Source of the DNA: Myxococcaceae bacterium
GTDB taxonomy: Bacteria; Myxococcota; Myxococcia; Myxococcales; Myxococcaceae
NCBI GenBank assembly: GCA_019694575.1
Contig: JAIBBR010000002.1
Location: 1-64,000 of the forward strand
Direction of reading: 5' to 3'
Length of the DNA stretch: 64,000 bases
In this document: in pieces, positions 36,599 through 45,213 of the stretch
Layout of the letters: each line of letters opens with the position of its first letter
Position numbering within the stretch: the stretch's first letter is position 1
Notes under the pieces: model-generated
What the model was told of the DNA's origin: nothing
Seen by the model: only the letters and a program-made list of their open reading frames with translations
Database searches by the model: none
Position numbers and translations under genes: made by a program

Positions 36599-36801
36599 AG
36601 CTGTTTTTCCTTCCGCGAATTTCAGGCGTTACGCCGCACAGCTCATGCCGCCAGCGCAGGCACTTACGGCGTCTTAAGTGCATCGTCACCCACTGGCCCG
36701 ACGAGCGTCAGCATGCGTACACGTCGTATTACGTGCTCCTCGAAGAACGCAGTGGGGAGCGCGACAGCACGTTGCTCGACTTCAAGCGTGTTGTCGAATG
36801 A
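36592..36801 (+). pseudogene. Possible decayed coding remnant, no start codon
   Basis: The frame ending with TGA at 36799-36801 reads about 69 codons with protein-like composition towards the end (THWPDERQHAYTSYYVLLEE, then RSGERDSTLLDFKRVVE) but has no ATG/GTG start and runs back into element copy 3. It may be the tail of a gene cut by the element, for example a transposase or hypothetical protein; no family is recognised. Confidence 0.25.
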
Positions 36802-36809
36802 ATCACCGC

Positions 36810-36850
36810 GAGCTTTGTGAAACGACGCACACCTAATGTGCATTTTTTAA
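36810..36850 (+). repeat. Hairpin unit related to the dispersed element, terminator-like
   Basis: CTTTGTGAAACGACGCACACCTAATGTGCATTTTTTAAC shares the TTTGTGAAA(C/T)G(A/G)CGCACA block and the GCACA-N5-TGTGC stem with 46777-46806 in copy 4. On the plus strand the stem is followed by ATTTTTT, so it could end transcripts from the HopA1-like gene. Bases 36851-36868 hold nothing else. Confidence 0.45.
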
Positions 36851-36868
36851 CAAAGGTTCCCCGGGCGC

Positions 36869-37879
36869 CTACGCTTGGAAACGCGCGAAGGCGTCGAGGG
36901 CCCGCGCAATGCCCGCGTCGTCGACATCTAAGTGCGTCACCAGGCGAATCGTGGCTGCGCCGGTGGCGAGCACGCCGTTGACGTGAAGATGTTGAATGAG
37001 CCGCTGGCCACGCTCGGCTGGCAAGTGCACGAAGACCATATTCGTCTGCGGCGCTTCTACTTTGAGCCAGCTGTGCTTCTTAAGGCCCGCCGCCAATTGC
37101 GCCGCGCGCGCATGGTCTTCTGCCAACCGCTCCACGTTGTGCTCCAACGCGTAGAGCCCCGCCGCGGCGACCATGCCTGATTGCCGCATGCCGCCGCCCA
37201 GCACTTTGCGCCAGCGCCGCGCTGAAGCGATGAGCGGTTGAGCGCCGCACAGCACCGAACCGACGGGTGCGCCGAGGCCCTTCGACAAACAAACCGACAC
37301 GCTGTCGAAATGGCGTGCAATGTCGCGCGCCGGTGTCTTCGACTTCACCGCGGCATTGAAGAGTCGCGCGCCATCTAAGTGCGTCGCCAGCCCGCGGGAG
37401 CGTGCGAACGCGGTGGCCTCGACGATGTAGCTCAACGGGAGCACCATGCCGCGAAACGTATTTTCCAACGCCAGCAAGCGGGTGCGGGCGAAGTGACTGT
37501 CTTTCGAATCTTTAATCGCCGCTTCGATGCGTGAAATCGCCAGCGTGCCGTCGGGCTCATGCTCCAAAGGCTGGGGCTGAATGCTGCCCAGCACCGCGGC
37601 GCCTCCGCCTTCGTATTTGTACGTGTGCGCGTGTTGGCCGACCACGTATTCGTCGCCGCGTTGGCAATGGGCCATCAAGCCGCACAAGTTGCTTTGCGTT
37701 CCACTGGGCACGAAGAGCGCGGCTTCGAAGCCGAGCAGCGCGGCGGCGCGTTGCTCCAGTAAGTTCGCGGTGGGGTCATCGCCGAATACGTCGTCGCCCA
37801 CTTCGGCGCGCAGCATTGCTTCACGCATCGCGGGAGTGGGGCGGGTGACGGTATCGCTGCGCAGGTCGACGGGGGTCAT
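36869..37879 (-). CDS. ltaE: Low-specificity L-threonine aldolase
   Basis: The predicted protein has 336 aa. ATG 37879 begins the typical N-terminus [20 protein letters not shown]. Further family marks are [40 protein letters not shown], the PLP-binding [11 protein letters not shown] and the Schiff-base lysine in [16 protein letters not shown]. It splits L-threonine (and allo-threonine) into glycine and acetaldehyde with PLP. The longer upstream frame reads through the divergent permease gene region and is rejected. It is divergent from the permease gene at 37953, sharing a 73-base promoter gap. Confidence 0.93.
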   Translation of the reverse strand: MTPVDLRSDTVTRPTPAMREAMLRAEVGDDVFGDDPTANLLEQRAAALLGFEAALFVPSGTQSNLCGLMAHCQRGDEYVVGQHAHTYKYEGGGAAVLGSIQPQPLEHEPDGTLAISRIEAAIKDSKDSHFARTRLLALENTFRGMVLPLSYIVEATAFARSRGLATHLDGARLFNAAVKSKTPARDIARHFDSVSVCLSKGLGAPVGSVLCGAQPLIASARRWRKVLGGGMRQSGMVAAAGLYALEHNVERLAEDHARAAQLAAGLKKHSWLKVEAPQTNMVFVHLPAERGQRLIQHLHVNGVLATGAATIRLVTHLDVDDAGIARALDAFARFQA

Positions 37880-37952
37880 CGCGCCGGGCGATAGCACGAA
37901 AGCGAAACTGACTAGAAGAAGCGGCGTGTGCCGTGTAAGCCGTGCTCTCGCT

Positions 37953-38642
37953 ATGACTGCCGCGTGGGCTGCCGCACTGTTGGGTCTTTCTTTGGGAGCG
38001 CGCCACGCGTTCGAGCCTGACCACCTGGCCGCGGTTTCTACCCTCGCGGTAGAACGAAAAGGTGCCACGGCCGGCTTGTGGCTGGGAGCGCTGTGGGGCC
38101 TGGGTCATTCGCTTTCACTGTTGCTCGTCGCGGGTACGCTGGCGGCGCTGCACCTCGAAATGCCCGAAAAGCTTGCGCTGTGTCTCGAAATCGCCGTCGC
38201 GGTCATGGTGGTGACGCTCGGCCTCAACGCGTTGCGCCGCTCGTTGCGCGAAGGGCCGTTTGGCGCCACCACGACTCATACCCACGGCGGCACCGCGCAC
38301 ACCCACGCCGCGGTGAAAGAGCACGTGCACTTCGGCCGGTGGACACTCGCCGCGCGCCCCTTATGGGTGGGTTTGATGCACGGGCTCGCCGGCAGTGGTG
38401 CCCTGGTGGCGCTGGTGCCGCTCGCGCTCGCCAGCCCCGCTGAAAAACTGCTCTACATTGCTACCTTTGGCGCCGGTTCGATTTTGGGCATGGCCGCGCT
38501 CACCGGTTTGGCGGGGGCGCCGTTGGCGTGGCTTGCGAAAATGCCCCGTGTCACTTCGGCCGTCATGGCGACCGCGGGTTTGCTCGCGGTGGGCACCGGT
38601 CTGTTCTGGGGTTGGAATTCGGCCACCGAGCTCTTCGGTTAA
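37953..38642 (+). CDS. NiCoT/UreH-like metal permease with His-rich loop
   Basis: The predicted protein has 229 aa. Six hydrophobic helices and the second-helix signature [18 protein letters not shown] match the RHAxDADH motif of the nickel/cobalt transporter (NiCoT, NicO, UreH-like) superfamily. A cytoplasmic or periplasmic His-rich loop ([20 protein letters not shown], about residues 105-124) is typical of metal-handling members. It probably moves Ni, Co or another divalent ion. A short gap follows to the next gene (1 base), and a zinc/manganese ABC importer lies 1.4 kb downstream. Confidence 0.75.
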   Translation: MTAAWAAALLGLSLGARHAFEPDHLAAVSTLAVERKGATAGLWLGALWGLGHSLSLLLVAGTLAALHLEMPEKLALCLEIAVAVMVVTLGLNALRRSLREGPFGATTTHTHGGTAHTHAAVKEHVHFGRWTLAARPLWVGLMHGLAGSGALVALVPLALASPAEKLLYIATFGAGSILGMAALTGLAGAPLAWLAKMPRVTSAVMATAGLLAVGTGLFWGWNSATELFG

Positions 38643-38643
38643 A

Positions 38644-39264
38644 ATGGTGGGCCCGCTCACTGTGCAGGTTCGCAGCCCGTCAGCTCGGCGCGAGACGTGG
38701 CGTTTTTTTCTCTGGTGTGCGGCGGTGCTGGCGGCGTGTGCTGTGGCAATTGCTTCGAGAGTGCGCGCGTCAGCCCCTGGGCAGAATTCACCCGAGCGCT
38801 TGCCCTACCAGCAGCATTTCTCGGTGCTCGACGGTGCCGAACAGCGGCGTTTTCTTGAGCTCCGCGAAGGCATTCTCGAAATTGAGAATATACGTGGGCG
38901 CGAAGGGCGTTGGCCCAGCGTCGAATTCTTGCGTGCCCAGGCGCTGCCGCCGGTGGTGAGCGGCCTGCCCGACGCGCCGCCGCTGAAGTGGCAACTGCGC
39001 GAATACGGCGACTATGTGAATTACACCGCGTTTCCTGAAAGTGGCGCTGGCCAGCAATGGTTGATTCTTTTCATCGAGCCGCCGAAGGGTTTGCTCAAAA
39101 CACCCCATGAGCCGCCTGCGCCGCTCGACGAAGAGCATCACACCTTGAGTGACGGCACCGCGCTGCATGTCACGGTGTGGCGCAAAGATGCGTCGAGTGG
39201 AGAACCGCAGGTGGTGGTGCCTACCCCCGCGATGGAAAACTTCACCCAGCTGTTGGGGCGGTGA
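38644..39264 (+). CDS. Hypothetical membrane-anchored protein next to metal permease
   Basis: The predicted protein has 206 aa. ATG 38644 is one base after the permease stop, so the two are almost surely co-translated. One N-terminal helix (FFLWCAAVLAACAVAIASRV) is followed by an extracytoplasmic domain of about 160 residues with YQQHFSVLDGAEQRRFLELR, WLILFIEPPKGLLKTPHEPP and a His pair in DEEHHTLSDG. No family is recognised with confidence; position suggests an accessory to metal transport. Confidence 0.65.
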   Translation: MVGPLTVQVRSPSARRETWRFFLWCAAVLAACAVAIASRVRASAPGQNSPERLPYQQHFSVLDGAEQRRFLELREGILEIENIRGREGRWPSVEFLRAQALPPVVSGLPDAPPLKWQLREYGDYVNYTAFPESGAGQQWLILFIEPPKGLLKTPHEPPAPLDEEHHTLSDGTALHVTVWRKDASSGEPQVVVPTPAMENFTQLLGR

Positions 39265-39267
39265 CTT

Positions 39268-39927
39268 TTACAGTCGCAGCAAGAATGCCAGCGAGAGCGC
39301 GCTGACCAACGCCGGTTGCAGCTCTTTCGGCACATCGCGCGCAACCCACAACGTCAAAGTGGCCCCGTGCAACACGTCGAGCCCGCCGATGGTCTGCTCG
39401 TTTTGCACCACGTAGTACGCGCACGCTTCGCGTTCTCGGTAGTCGCAGGTTTCGGTTTCTACCAGCCAGGTGGCGCCGTTGGGGGCGGTCAGCGTGATGC
39501 CGCGCGTCGTGTCGTCGACGACACCGTTCCACTGCACGCCTTGGTCATCGAGCGTGCACAAAGGTTTAGACGCTTCAGACGCAGTGACGGGAGCGCCGAA
39601 CATTTGCACCGAGCTCTCGCCGCCGTAGCTGCAGCGCATGGTGCTCTTCACTTCGCCACCGTTCGCCACTTGAAAGTCTTTCTGCCACCCACCGCCGCTC
39701 GCCACTTTCATGTACCCAACGCGCGCGCGGTAAGTCAAAGGCTGCGAGTTGGCGGTGACGGTGACCGAATAGGGGCCGAGCACCATGCGTTCAGGCGACA
39801 AATAATGGCCCTCAAAAGCGTCGGCATGGCTCGACAATTCGGGGCGTACAATCAAATGGTACGTGCAGCCGGCTTGCATCGACAGCGCGAGCAACAAGAG
39901 CAGTCGTGACATGGTTAGCGCTTTCAT
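39268..39927 (-). CDS. Putative lipoprotein
   Basis: The predicted protein has 219 aa. It starts with a lipoprotein signal (SRLLLLLALSMQAGCTYHLI); ATG 39927 or ATG 39912 (five codons later) are both possible. The rest is beta-strand-rich with a few Cys, and ends with a hydrophobic stretch (LQPALVSALSLAFLLRL) that could form a C-terminal helix. It faces the preceding gene, with 3 bases between the stops. No family recognised. Confidence 0.6.
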   Translation of the reverse strand: MKALTMSRLLLLLALSMQAGCTYHLIVRPELSSHADAFEGHYLSPERMVLGPYSVTVTANSQPLTYRARVGYMKVASGGGWQKDFQVANGGEVKSTMRCSYGGESSVQMFGAPVTASEASKPLCTLDDQGVQWNGVVDDTTRGITLTAPNGATWLVETETCDYREREACAYYVVQNEQTIGGLDVLHGATLTLWVARDVPKELQPALVSALSLAFLLRL

Positions 39928-40048
39928 CGAAAGGTGGGCGGTGAGAAGCGTATGTCAAGACGGTGGGGGTGAAGCCACGATTCATCACGCCCGTAAACGT
40001 TCTCGGGCCTCTTGCTTCTCTCGCGCAGCTTAGGCTTCATCGCCCTTC

Positions 40049-40903
40049 GTGACGATACCCAGTCTTCTTGCGCTCGTGGTGCTCTCGGCTGCGCCGGCGC
40101 CCCTGAAAGTCGGCGTGACGCTGCACCCCTATTATTCGTGGACTTCGCAGGTAAGTCTTGGGTTGCCCATCGAAGTGCGCGCGGTGCTGCCAGGCGAAGT
40201 CGACGCCGGCGATTACCAACCCACCCCTGAAGACGTGGCCAAGCTGAAAGACTTAGACGCCCTGGTGGTGAACGGCGTCGGTCATGACGACTTCATTGAG
40301 GGCATGCTCAAAGCGTCGGGCAATACCCACGTCAAAATCATTCGCCCCAACGACGGCGTGGCACTGCTGAAAAATGCGCAAGGCCAGGTGAATGCACATA
40401 CCTTCATCTCGTTCAGCAACGCCATTACCCAGTCATATTGGGTGGCGCGAGAGCTCGGCGCGCTACGGCCAGAATGGAAACAAAAGCTCGAAGAAAATGC
40501 CGCGGGGTACGCCAAGCGGCTGCGCGCGCTGAAAGCCGACGCGCTGCAAAAGCTGAAACCCGCCCAAGACAAACGCGTGGTGACTGTGCACGAGGGCTAT
40601 TCTTATTTATTGCAAGAGCTGGGGCTGACGCTGGTGAAAGTGGTGGAGCCCGCGCACGGGCTGCTCCCCTCTGCCGCAGAGCTGGGTGAGGTGGTGGCCC
40701 TGCTCAAAAAAGAGAAAATCACCACCGTGCTTTCTGAGGCGCGCTTTCCTTCGCCGCTGCTCGAGGTGCTGAAAGAAACGGGAGCGCGCGTCTATGTCAT
40801 CAGTCACGTGGCGACCGGCGCCTACACGCCTGAAAAATTCGAGCGCGAGATGAAAACCAACGTCGACTTGCTGGTGCGCGCCTTGGTGAAGGACGCCCGT
40901 TGA
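40049..40903 (+). CDS. Metal ABC transporter substrate-binding protein (ZnuA/MntA type)
   Basis: The predicted protein has 284 aa from GTG 40049. It has a signal peptide (IPSLLALVVLSAAPA) and the cluster A-I layout. Probable metal ligands are His in LHPYYSWTSQV, His in NAHTFISFSNAITQSYWVAR, His in VVTVHEGYSYLLQELGL and Glu in TVLSEARFPSPLLEVL. The His-rich loop of many ZnuA proteins is absent. Bound ion cannot be chosen between zinc and manganese. It begins an operon with the ATP-binding and permease genes (overlapping). Confidence 0.85.
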   Translation: MTIPSLLALVVLSAAPAPLKVGVTLHPYYSWTSQVSLGLPIEVRAVLPGEVDAGDYQPTPEDVAKLKDLDALVVNGVGHDDFIEGMLKASGNTHVKIIRPNDGVALLKNAQGQVNAHTFISFSNAITQSYWVARELGALRPEWKQKLEENAAGYAKRLRALKADALQKLKPAQDKRVVTVHEGYSYLLQELGLTLVKVVEPAHGLLPSAAELGEVVALLKKEKITTVLSEARFPSPLLEVLKETGARVYVISHVATGAYTPEKFEREMKTNVDLLVRALVKDAR

Positions 40904-41508
40904 GGCAACCTGGTCTGCGCGTTGGGGGCCTCACTGTTGGCGCCGTGCTGCGTGGCGTCGACCTCACCGTTGAGCGCGGGCAAATTCATGCGCTACGGGG
41001 GCCCAATGGAGCAGGCAAGAGCACGCTGCTGTCGGCGGTGTTGGGTGAAATTCCCTTCGAGGGCACGGTGTGTCGCGCCGCCGGCCGGGTAGGTTACGTG
41101 CCGCAACGCTTCACCGCTGACGCCGCTCTGCCGTGGACCGTGCGCGACTTTCTCGCGCTGGCGCGTTCATCTCGCCCGGCGTTTCTGGGCACCTCTTCAA
41201 GCGTCAAAGCGCACATCGACGCCATGCTGGCGGCCGTAGGCCTTGGCGACGCGGCTGACAAACCCCTCGGCGGCTTGTCGGGAGGCGAATTGAAACGCCT
41301 GCTCTTCGCCCACGCGGTGGACCCCTTGCCGGCGTTGTTGTTGCTCGATGAGCCCGCGGCTGGGCTCGATGCTGTCTCGACAGAACGGTTGTATATGCAA
41401 CTAACGGCGCTCAAGGCGCAGGGCTGCGCGATTCTTCTCGTCAGCCACGACCCTTTAGAAGTCGCTGACCAAGTCACCCAACTGCGCGAGGGCCGGGTCG
41501 TTGCTTGA
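40900..41508 (+). CDS. Metal ABC transporter ATP-binding protein (ZnuC type)
   Basis: The predicted protein has 202 aa, short for the family (usually 230-260). Walker A GPNGAGKST, signature LSGGE, Walker B LLLLDEP and the switch His (LVSHD) are all present. TTG 40900 overlaps the substrate-binding gene stop by 4 bases. It powers the permease encoded next. Confidence 0.88.
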   Translation: MRQPGLRVGGLTVGAVLRGVDLTVERGQIHALRGPNGAGKSTLLSAVLGEIPFEGTVCRAAGRVGYVPQRFTADAALPWTVRDFLALARSSRPAFLGTSSSVKAHIDAMLAAVGLGDAADKPLGGLSGGELKRLLFAHAVDPLPALLLLDEPAAGLDAVSTERLYMQLTALKAQGCAILLVSHDPLEVADQVTQLREGRVVA

Positions 41509-42343
41509 GCTCTTGCAATACCCCTTTATGGTGCGTGGCGCGGTGGCCGTTGCGCTGGCGGCCGTGGTGTTGGGCACGCTTTCGCATGTGGTGGTGGCGC
41601 GGCGGCTCGCTTTCTTCAGCACCACCGTGGGCCAGGCGGCAATGACCGGCGTGTCAGTGGGCGTGTTGTTGGGAGAGCCACTCAACACCCCATGGGCGAG
41701 CATCATCGGCGTTTGTCTGCTCGTCGCTTTGGGGCTCGTCTATTTGCGGCGCCGCGCCACCTTGCCGCATGACGCGTTGGTAGGTGTTTTCTTGGCGCTC
41801 ACCCTGGGCGTCGGCGTTTGCCTGCTGGTTGCGGTCACCAAGCGATTCAATATTCACGCGCTCGAAGCGGTGATGTTTGGCAGCGTGCTTACGGTGACGG
41901 CCGCCGACAACTGGCTGCTTGCTGGCGTGGGGCTGTCAGCGCTCATCACCGTGGCGCTGCTCTACAACCGGCTGATGTTGCAGAGTGTCGACGGCTCGCT
42001 GGGTCGTGCGCAGTTCGGAGAGCAACCCCAGGTGGAATACGTGTTCATGGTGGTGCTCACCTTGGCGCTGATTGTCAGCACCAAAGTGATGGGGGCGTTG
42101 ATGGTCGAAGCGATGGTGCTGTTGCCCGCGGTGACGGCGCGGCAGTGGGGGCGAAAACTCTCGACGCTGGTGTTGCTCAGCATCGCGGTGGCGGTTTTTT
42201 CTGGAGAAGCCGGGCTGTTGCTCTCGGCCGCGGTGCATGTGCCCAGCGGCGCCGCCATTGTGTTGATGCTGAGCGCGTGTTTCTTAGGTGCCCTGGTGCT
42301 ACGCCCTCGCCAGCAAATGCCGACAAAACATTACGGCAGCTAA
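41501..42343 (+). CDS. Metal ABC transporter permease (ABC-3 family, ZnuB/MntB type)
   Basis: The predicted protein has 280 aa. It shows the family N-terminus LELLQYPFMVRGAVAVALAA and about eight helices, with the SVDG/AQFGEQP and EYVFMVVLTLALIVSTKVMG segments and ALMVEAMVLLPAVTARQWGR of ABC-3 permeases. TTG 41501 overlaps the ATPase gene by 8 bases; an internal ATG at 41528 would remove the conserved N-terminus. The open frame for the next protein starts 26 bases after its stop. Confidence 0.88.
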   Translation: MLELLQYPFMVRGAVAVALAAVVLGTLSHVVVARRLAFFSTTVGQAAMTGVSVGVLLGEPLNTPWASIIGVCLLVALGLVYLRRRATLPHDALVGVFLALTLGVGVCLLVAVTKRFNIHALEAVMFGSVLTVTAADNWLLAGVGLSALITVALLYNRLMLQSVDGSLGRAQFGEQPQVEYVFMVVLTLALIVSTKVMGALMVEAMVLLPAVTARQWGRKLSTLVLLSIAVAVFSGEAGLLLSAAVHVPSGAAIVLMLSACFLGALVLRPRQQMPTKHYGS

Positions 42344-42368
42344 AGACCGCACTACACTTTGGCGGCAA

Positions 42369-43814
42369 ATGGAGTCATTCATTCCACCCGGTCACCCGGG
42401 AGACTTCGTGTGGCGGCTGCCGTTGATTCGCGCGTTGCAAGCGCTCAACGCGCTCAAAGGCACGGCTCAAGAACGGGCCCTGGCCGCCGCCAAGAAGGGT
42501 GGTTTTTTGAGCTCGCACCTCATCGAGGCGGGCGTTCCCGCTGACAAGGTGTTGGCTGCGATGAGCGCCGCCACCGGCATGCCCACCGCGCCGCCCCATG
42601 AAGTGCGCCGGCCTGCCCTCGACATGGCCGACGTGGCCACCCAAGAAACCTGCCGTGCGCTGCTCGCGGTGCCCTTCAAGCGCGAAAAAGACGTGCTGCA
42701 CATCGCCTATTTGGTGCCGCCCAGTGCTGACCAGACGGCGGTGTTTCCCCTGCATGCGGCGCAAGTGGCGTTAGAAGCCGATATTCGCATTGGGCTTCAC
42801 GCGCTCTACGGCCCCCAAACCAAGGGCCCACGCACGATGGCCGCCGCAACCGCGCCAATGACCGCGCCGCAGCTGGGGGCACCGACTGAAGCGATGACAA
42901 GGCCGATGGCCGCTGCCACGCACCAGGGGCGGGTGGTGGCAAAGGAGCGGGGTGCTCCCACCGCGCAAGAAATGGCCGCCGCGGGTCTCATTGAAACGGG
43001 CGTCAGCCCTTTTGATGAGAACATGATGAAGCTCAAAGCGCTGCGCACGCCGGTGCTGGTGCTCGGCGTGGTGGGCGTGGTGATTTGGGGCATCGGCCGC
43101 TTCATCAACGTGTCACGCGACGAAGTGGGAGCCAAAGGTGAACAGCTCAACCAAGCGATTCGCGAAAACGTGCGAGATACGGTGAAAGACAAACAAAATG
43201 AAATGGGCGGTGAGCCCACCGGGGCGGTGATAGGCGGCCAAGACAACGTGGCTTCATTGGTGCGCACCCAGGCGCAGCTCGATGTCGCCATCAACCAGAG
43301 CGACACCGTCGGTTTTTATGGTGCTTGTACCGACTTTTCGAAACAGCTCGCGCTCTACGTGCTGCGCGCGCCCACCCTTCAGCAGCAGGGCGACTTGAAG
43401 GCGCTTTCGCTCGAAGCGACGGTGATGTGCGAGACCACGCCAGAAAATGCAGTGCCCACCGAGCGCTGGCGCGATTTCAAAGGCCGTCTTGGCCGCGTGA
43501 TGCAGGGCGAAAACCCGTTGCCAGGGCCGCGCTACCAGACTGACATGCCTGCCGCAGTGCTGGCGGCGACGCGCAAAGTCGATGACCTGGTGCAAGGCGA
43601 AAATGCCGAAGCCATTTGCAAAGCCATTGACGAGTGGCGGGCCGCGATGCGACCGTGGGTCGACCGCTTTCCTCCCGGGGCGCGCCTGTCGCGCATGCAC
43701 CGCACCGTTGAAGCGCTCGAAGGCTTTATGCTCGGGTGCACCCAATTTCCCGTCGACTCACTGCGCACCTCATGGGAGCGAATGAAGAGAGACGTCGGCC
43801 CCTCGACTGAATAA
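42369..43814 (+). CDS. Membrane protein with N-terminal MshEN/GspE-N-like domain
   Basis: The predicted protein has 481 aa. ATG 42369 is the first start outside the preceding gene. Residues about 30-150 (FLSSHLIEAGVPADKVLAAM and SAATGMPTAPPHEVRRP) have the L-x-x-L-x-x-x-G-V pattern of the type II secretion ATPase N-terminal (MshEN) domain, and align in order with the N-terminal region of the kinase starting at 49260. An Ala/Met/Pro-rich linker leads to one helix (TPVLVLGVVGVVIWGIGRF) and a helical C-terminal domain of about 230 residues. It might respond to c-di-GMP. There is no catalytic motif. Confidence 0.65.
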   Translation: MESFIPPGHPGDFVWRLPLIRALQALNALKGTAQERALAAAKKGGFLSSHLIEAGVPADKVLAAMSAATGMPTAPPHEVRRPALDMADVATQETCRALLAVPFKREKDVLHIAYLVPPSADQTAVFPLHAAQVALEADIRIGLHALYGPQTKGPRTMAAATAPMTAPQLGAPTEAMTRPMAAATHQGRVVAKERGAPTAQEMAAAGLIETGVSPFDENMMKLKALRTPVLVLGVVGVVIWGIGRFINVSRDEVGAKGEQLNQAIRENVRDTVKDKQNEMGGEPTGAVIGGQDNVASLVRTQAQLDVAINQSDTVGFYGACTDFSKQLALYVLRAPTLQQQGDLKALSLEATVMCETTPENAVPTERWRDFKGRLGRVMQGENPLPGPRYQTDMPAAVLAATRKVDDLVQGENAEAICKAIDEWRAAMRPWVDRFPPGARLSRMHRTVEALEGFMLGCTQFPVDSLRTSWERMKRDVGPSTE

Positions 43815-43826
43815 CGGCCCACCCGC

Positions 43827-45203
43827 ATGCACGTCAGCGTCTTCGATATTTTCAAAATTGGTATCGGCCCTTCGAGCTCACACACCGTGGGGCCCATGCG
43901 GGCGGCCCGCCGCTTCGTCGAGCGTTTGCAGCAAGCGGCCTTGTTGCCCAAGGTGAAAAGGGTGACGGTTGAATTGTACGGCTCGCTGGCGTTCACCGGC
44001 AAAGGCCACGGCAGCGACAAGGCGATTGTGCTTGGGCTGCGCGGTGAATTGCCTGAGTCAGTCGATATCGACTCGGTTGAAGTCACCATGGCTGAAGTCG
44101 AAAAGACGGGCCAATTGACGCTGTGGCAGGGGCCCACCCTTTCGTTTCAGCCCAAAGAAGACGTGTTGTTTCGCCGGGCCGAAACGTTGCCGCTGCATTC
44201 CAACGGGTTGCGCTTCACTGCCCAAGACGCGGGGGGCGGTGCGTTTTTCGAGCGGGTTTATTATTCGGTGGGCGGCGGCTTCGTGGTGAATCAGCAAGGC
44301 GAGGCCGAATTTGAAAGCGCGGGCCCGGCGAAACAATTGCCGCACCCGTTTGAAAGTGGTGACGAGTTGTTGGCGCGGGCCTGCGCAACGAAAAAGCCCA
44401 TCAGCCAGTTGATGTTGGAAAATGAGCTCACCTCGCGCTCCGAGGCAGACGTGCGCGAGAAAGTGCGTCGCATTGCGCAGACGATGGAGGCGTGCATTCG
44501 CCGCGGCTGCGAGCGTGAAGGTGTTTTGCCCGGCGGCTTGAAGGTGAAGCGGCGCGCGGCGTCGTTGCACCAGAAACTCTTGGCAGACCCACGAGGCAAA
44601 GAAGACCCGCTGGTGATTATCGACTGGGTCAACTTGTACGCGCTGGCGGTGAATGAAGAGAACGCAGCCGGCGGTCGCGTGGTGACGGCTCCCACCAACG
44701 GCGCGGCGGGCATCATTCCCGCGGTGCTGCAGTACTACCGTCGTTTCGTCAAAGCTGCCGACGACGAAGGCACGCTGCGGTTTCTGCTCACCGCGGCGGC
44801 GATTGGCGCGCTTTACCAAAAGAACGCCTCCATCAGCGGTGCAGAAGTGGGGTGTCAAGGTGAAGTGGGTGTGGCGTGCTCGATGGCGGCGGGCGCGTTG
44901 GCTGAAGTGCTGGGTGGCACGCCGGCGCAAGTCGAGAACGCGGCTGAAATTGGCATGGAGCACAATTTAGGGCTGACCTGCGACCCCGTCGGTGGGTTGG
45001 TGCAGGTGCCGTGCATCGAGCGCAATGCGATGGGCGCGGTGAAGGCCATCAACGCGGCGCGGCTGTCGCTGTTGGGTGACGGTACGCACAAAGTGTCGCT
45101 CGACAAAGTCATCGCCACCATGCGGCAAACGGGAGCCGACATGAGCTCTAAATACAAAGAGACGGCGCGGGGTGGTTTGGCGGTGAACATCATCGAGTGC
45201 TGA
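43827..45203 (+). CDS. sdaA: L-serine dehydratase (L-serine ammonia-lyase), iron-sulfur type
   Basis: The predicted protein has 458 aa. It is the single-chain type: N-terminal beta domain beginning [20 protein letters not shown], then the catalytic domain. [4Fe-4S] ligand cysteines are visible in [13 protein letters not shown] (about 344) and in [20 protein letters not shown] (11 residues apart, about 387 and 398). It converts L-serine to pyruvate and ammonia. ATG 43827 is 12 bases after the preceding stop; the next gene starts 10 bases downstream, after AGGGGG. Confidence 0.94.
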   Translation: MHVSVFDIFKIGIGPSSSHTVGPMRAARRFVERLQQAALLPKVKRVTVELYGSLAFTGKGHGSDKAIVLGLRGELPESVDIDSVEVTMAEVEKTGQLTLWQGPTLSFQPKEDVLFRRAETLPLHSNGLRFTAQDAGGGAFFERVYYSVGGGFVVNQQGEAEFESAGPAKQLPHPFESGDELLARACATKKPISQLMLENELTSRSEADVREKVRRIAQTMEACIRRGCEREGVLPGGLKVKRRAASLHQKLLADPRGKEDPLVIIDWVNLYALAVNEENAAGGRVVTAPTNGAAGIIPAVLQYYRRFVKAADDEGTLRFLLTAAAIGALYQKNASISGAEVGCQGEVGVACSMAAGALAEVLGGTPAQVENAAEIGMEHNLGLTCDPVGGLVQVPCIERNAMGAVKAINAARLSLLGDGTHKVSLDKVIATMRQTGADMSSKYKETARGGLAVNIIEC

Positions 45204-45213
45204 GGGGGCAAGC

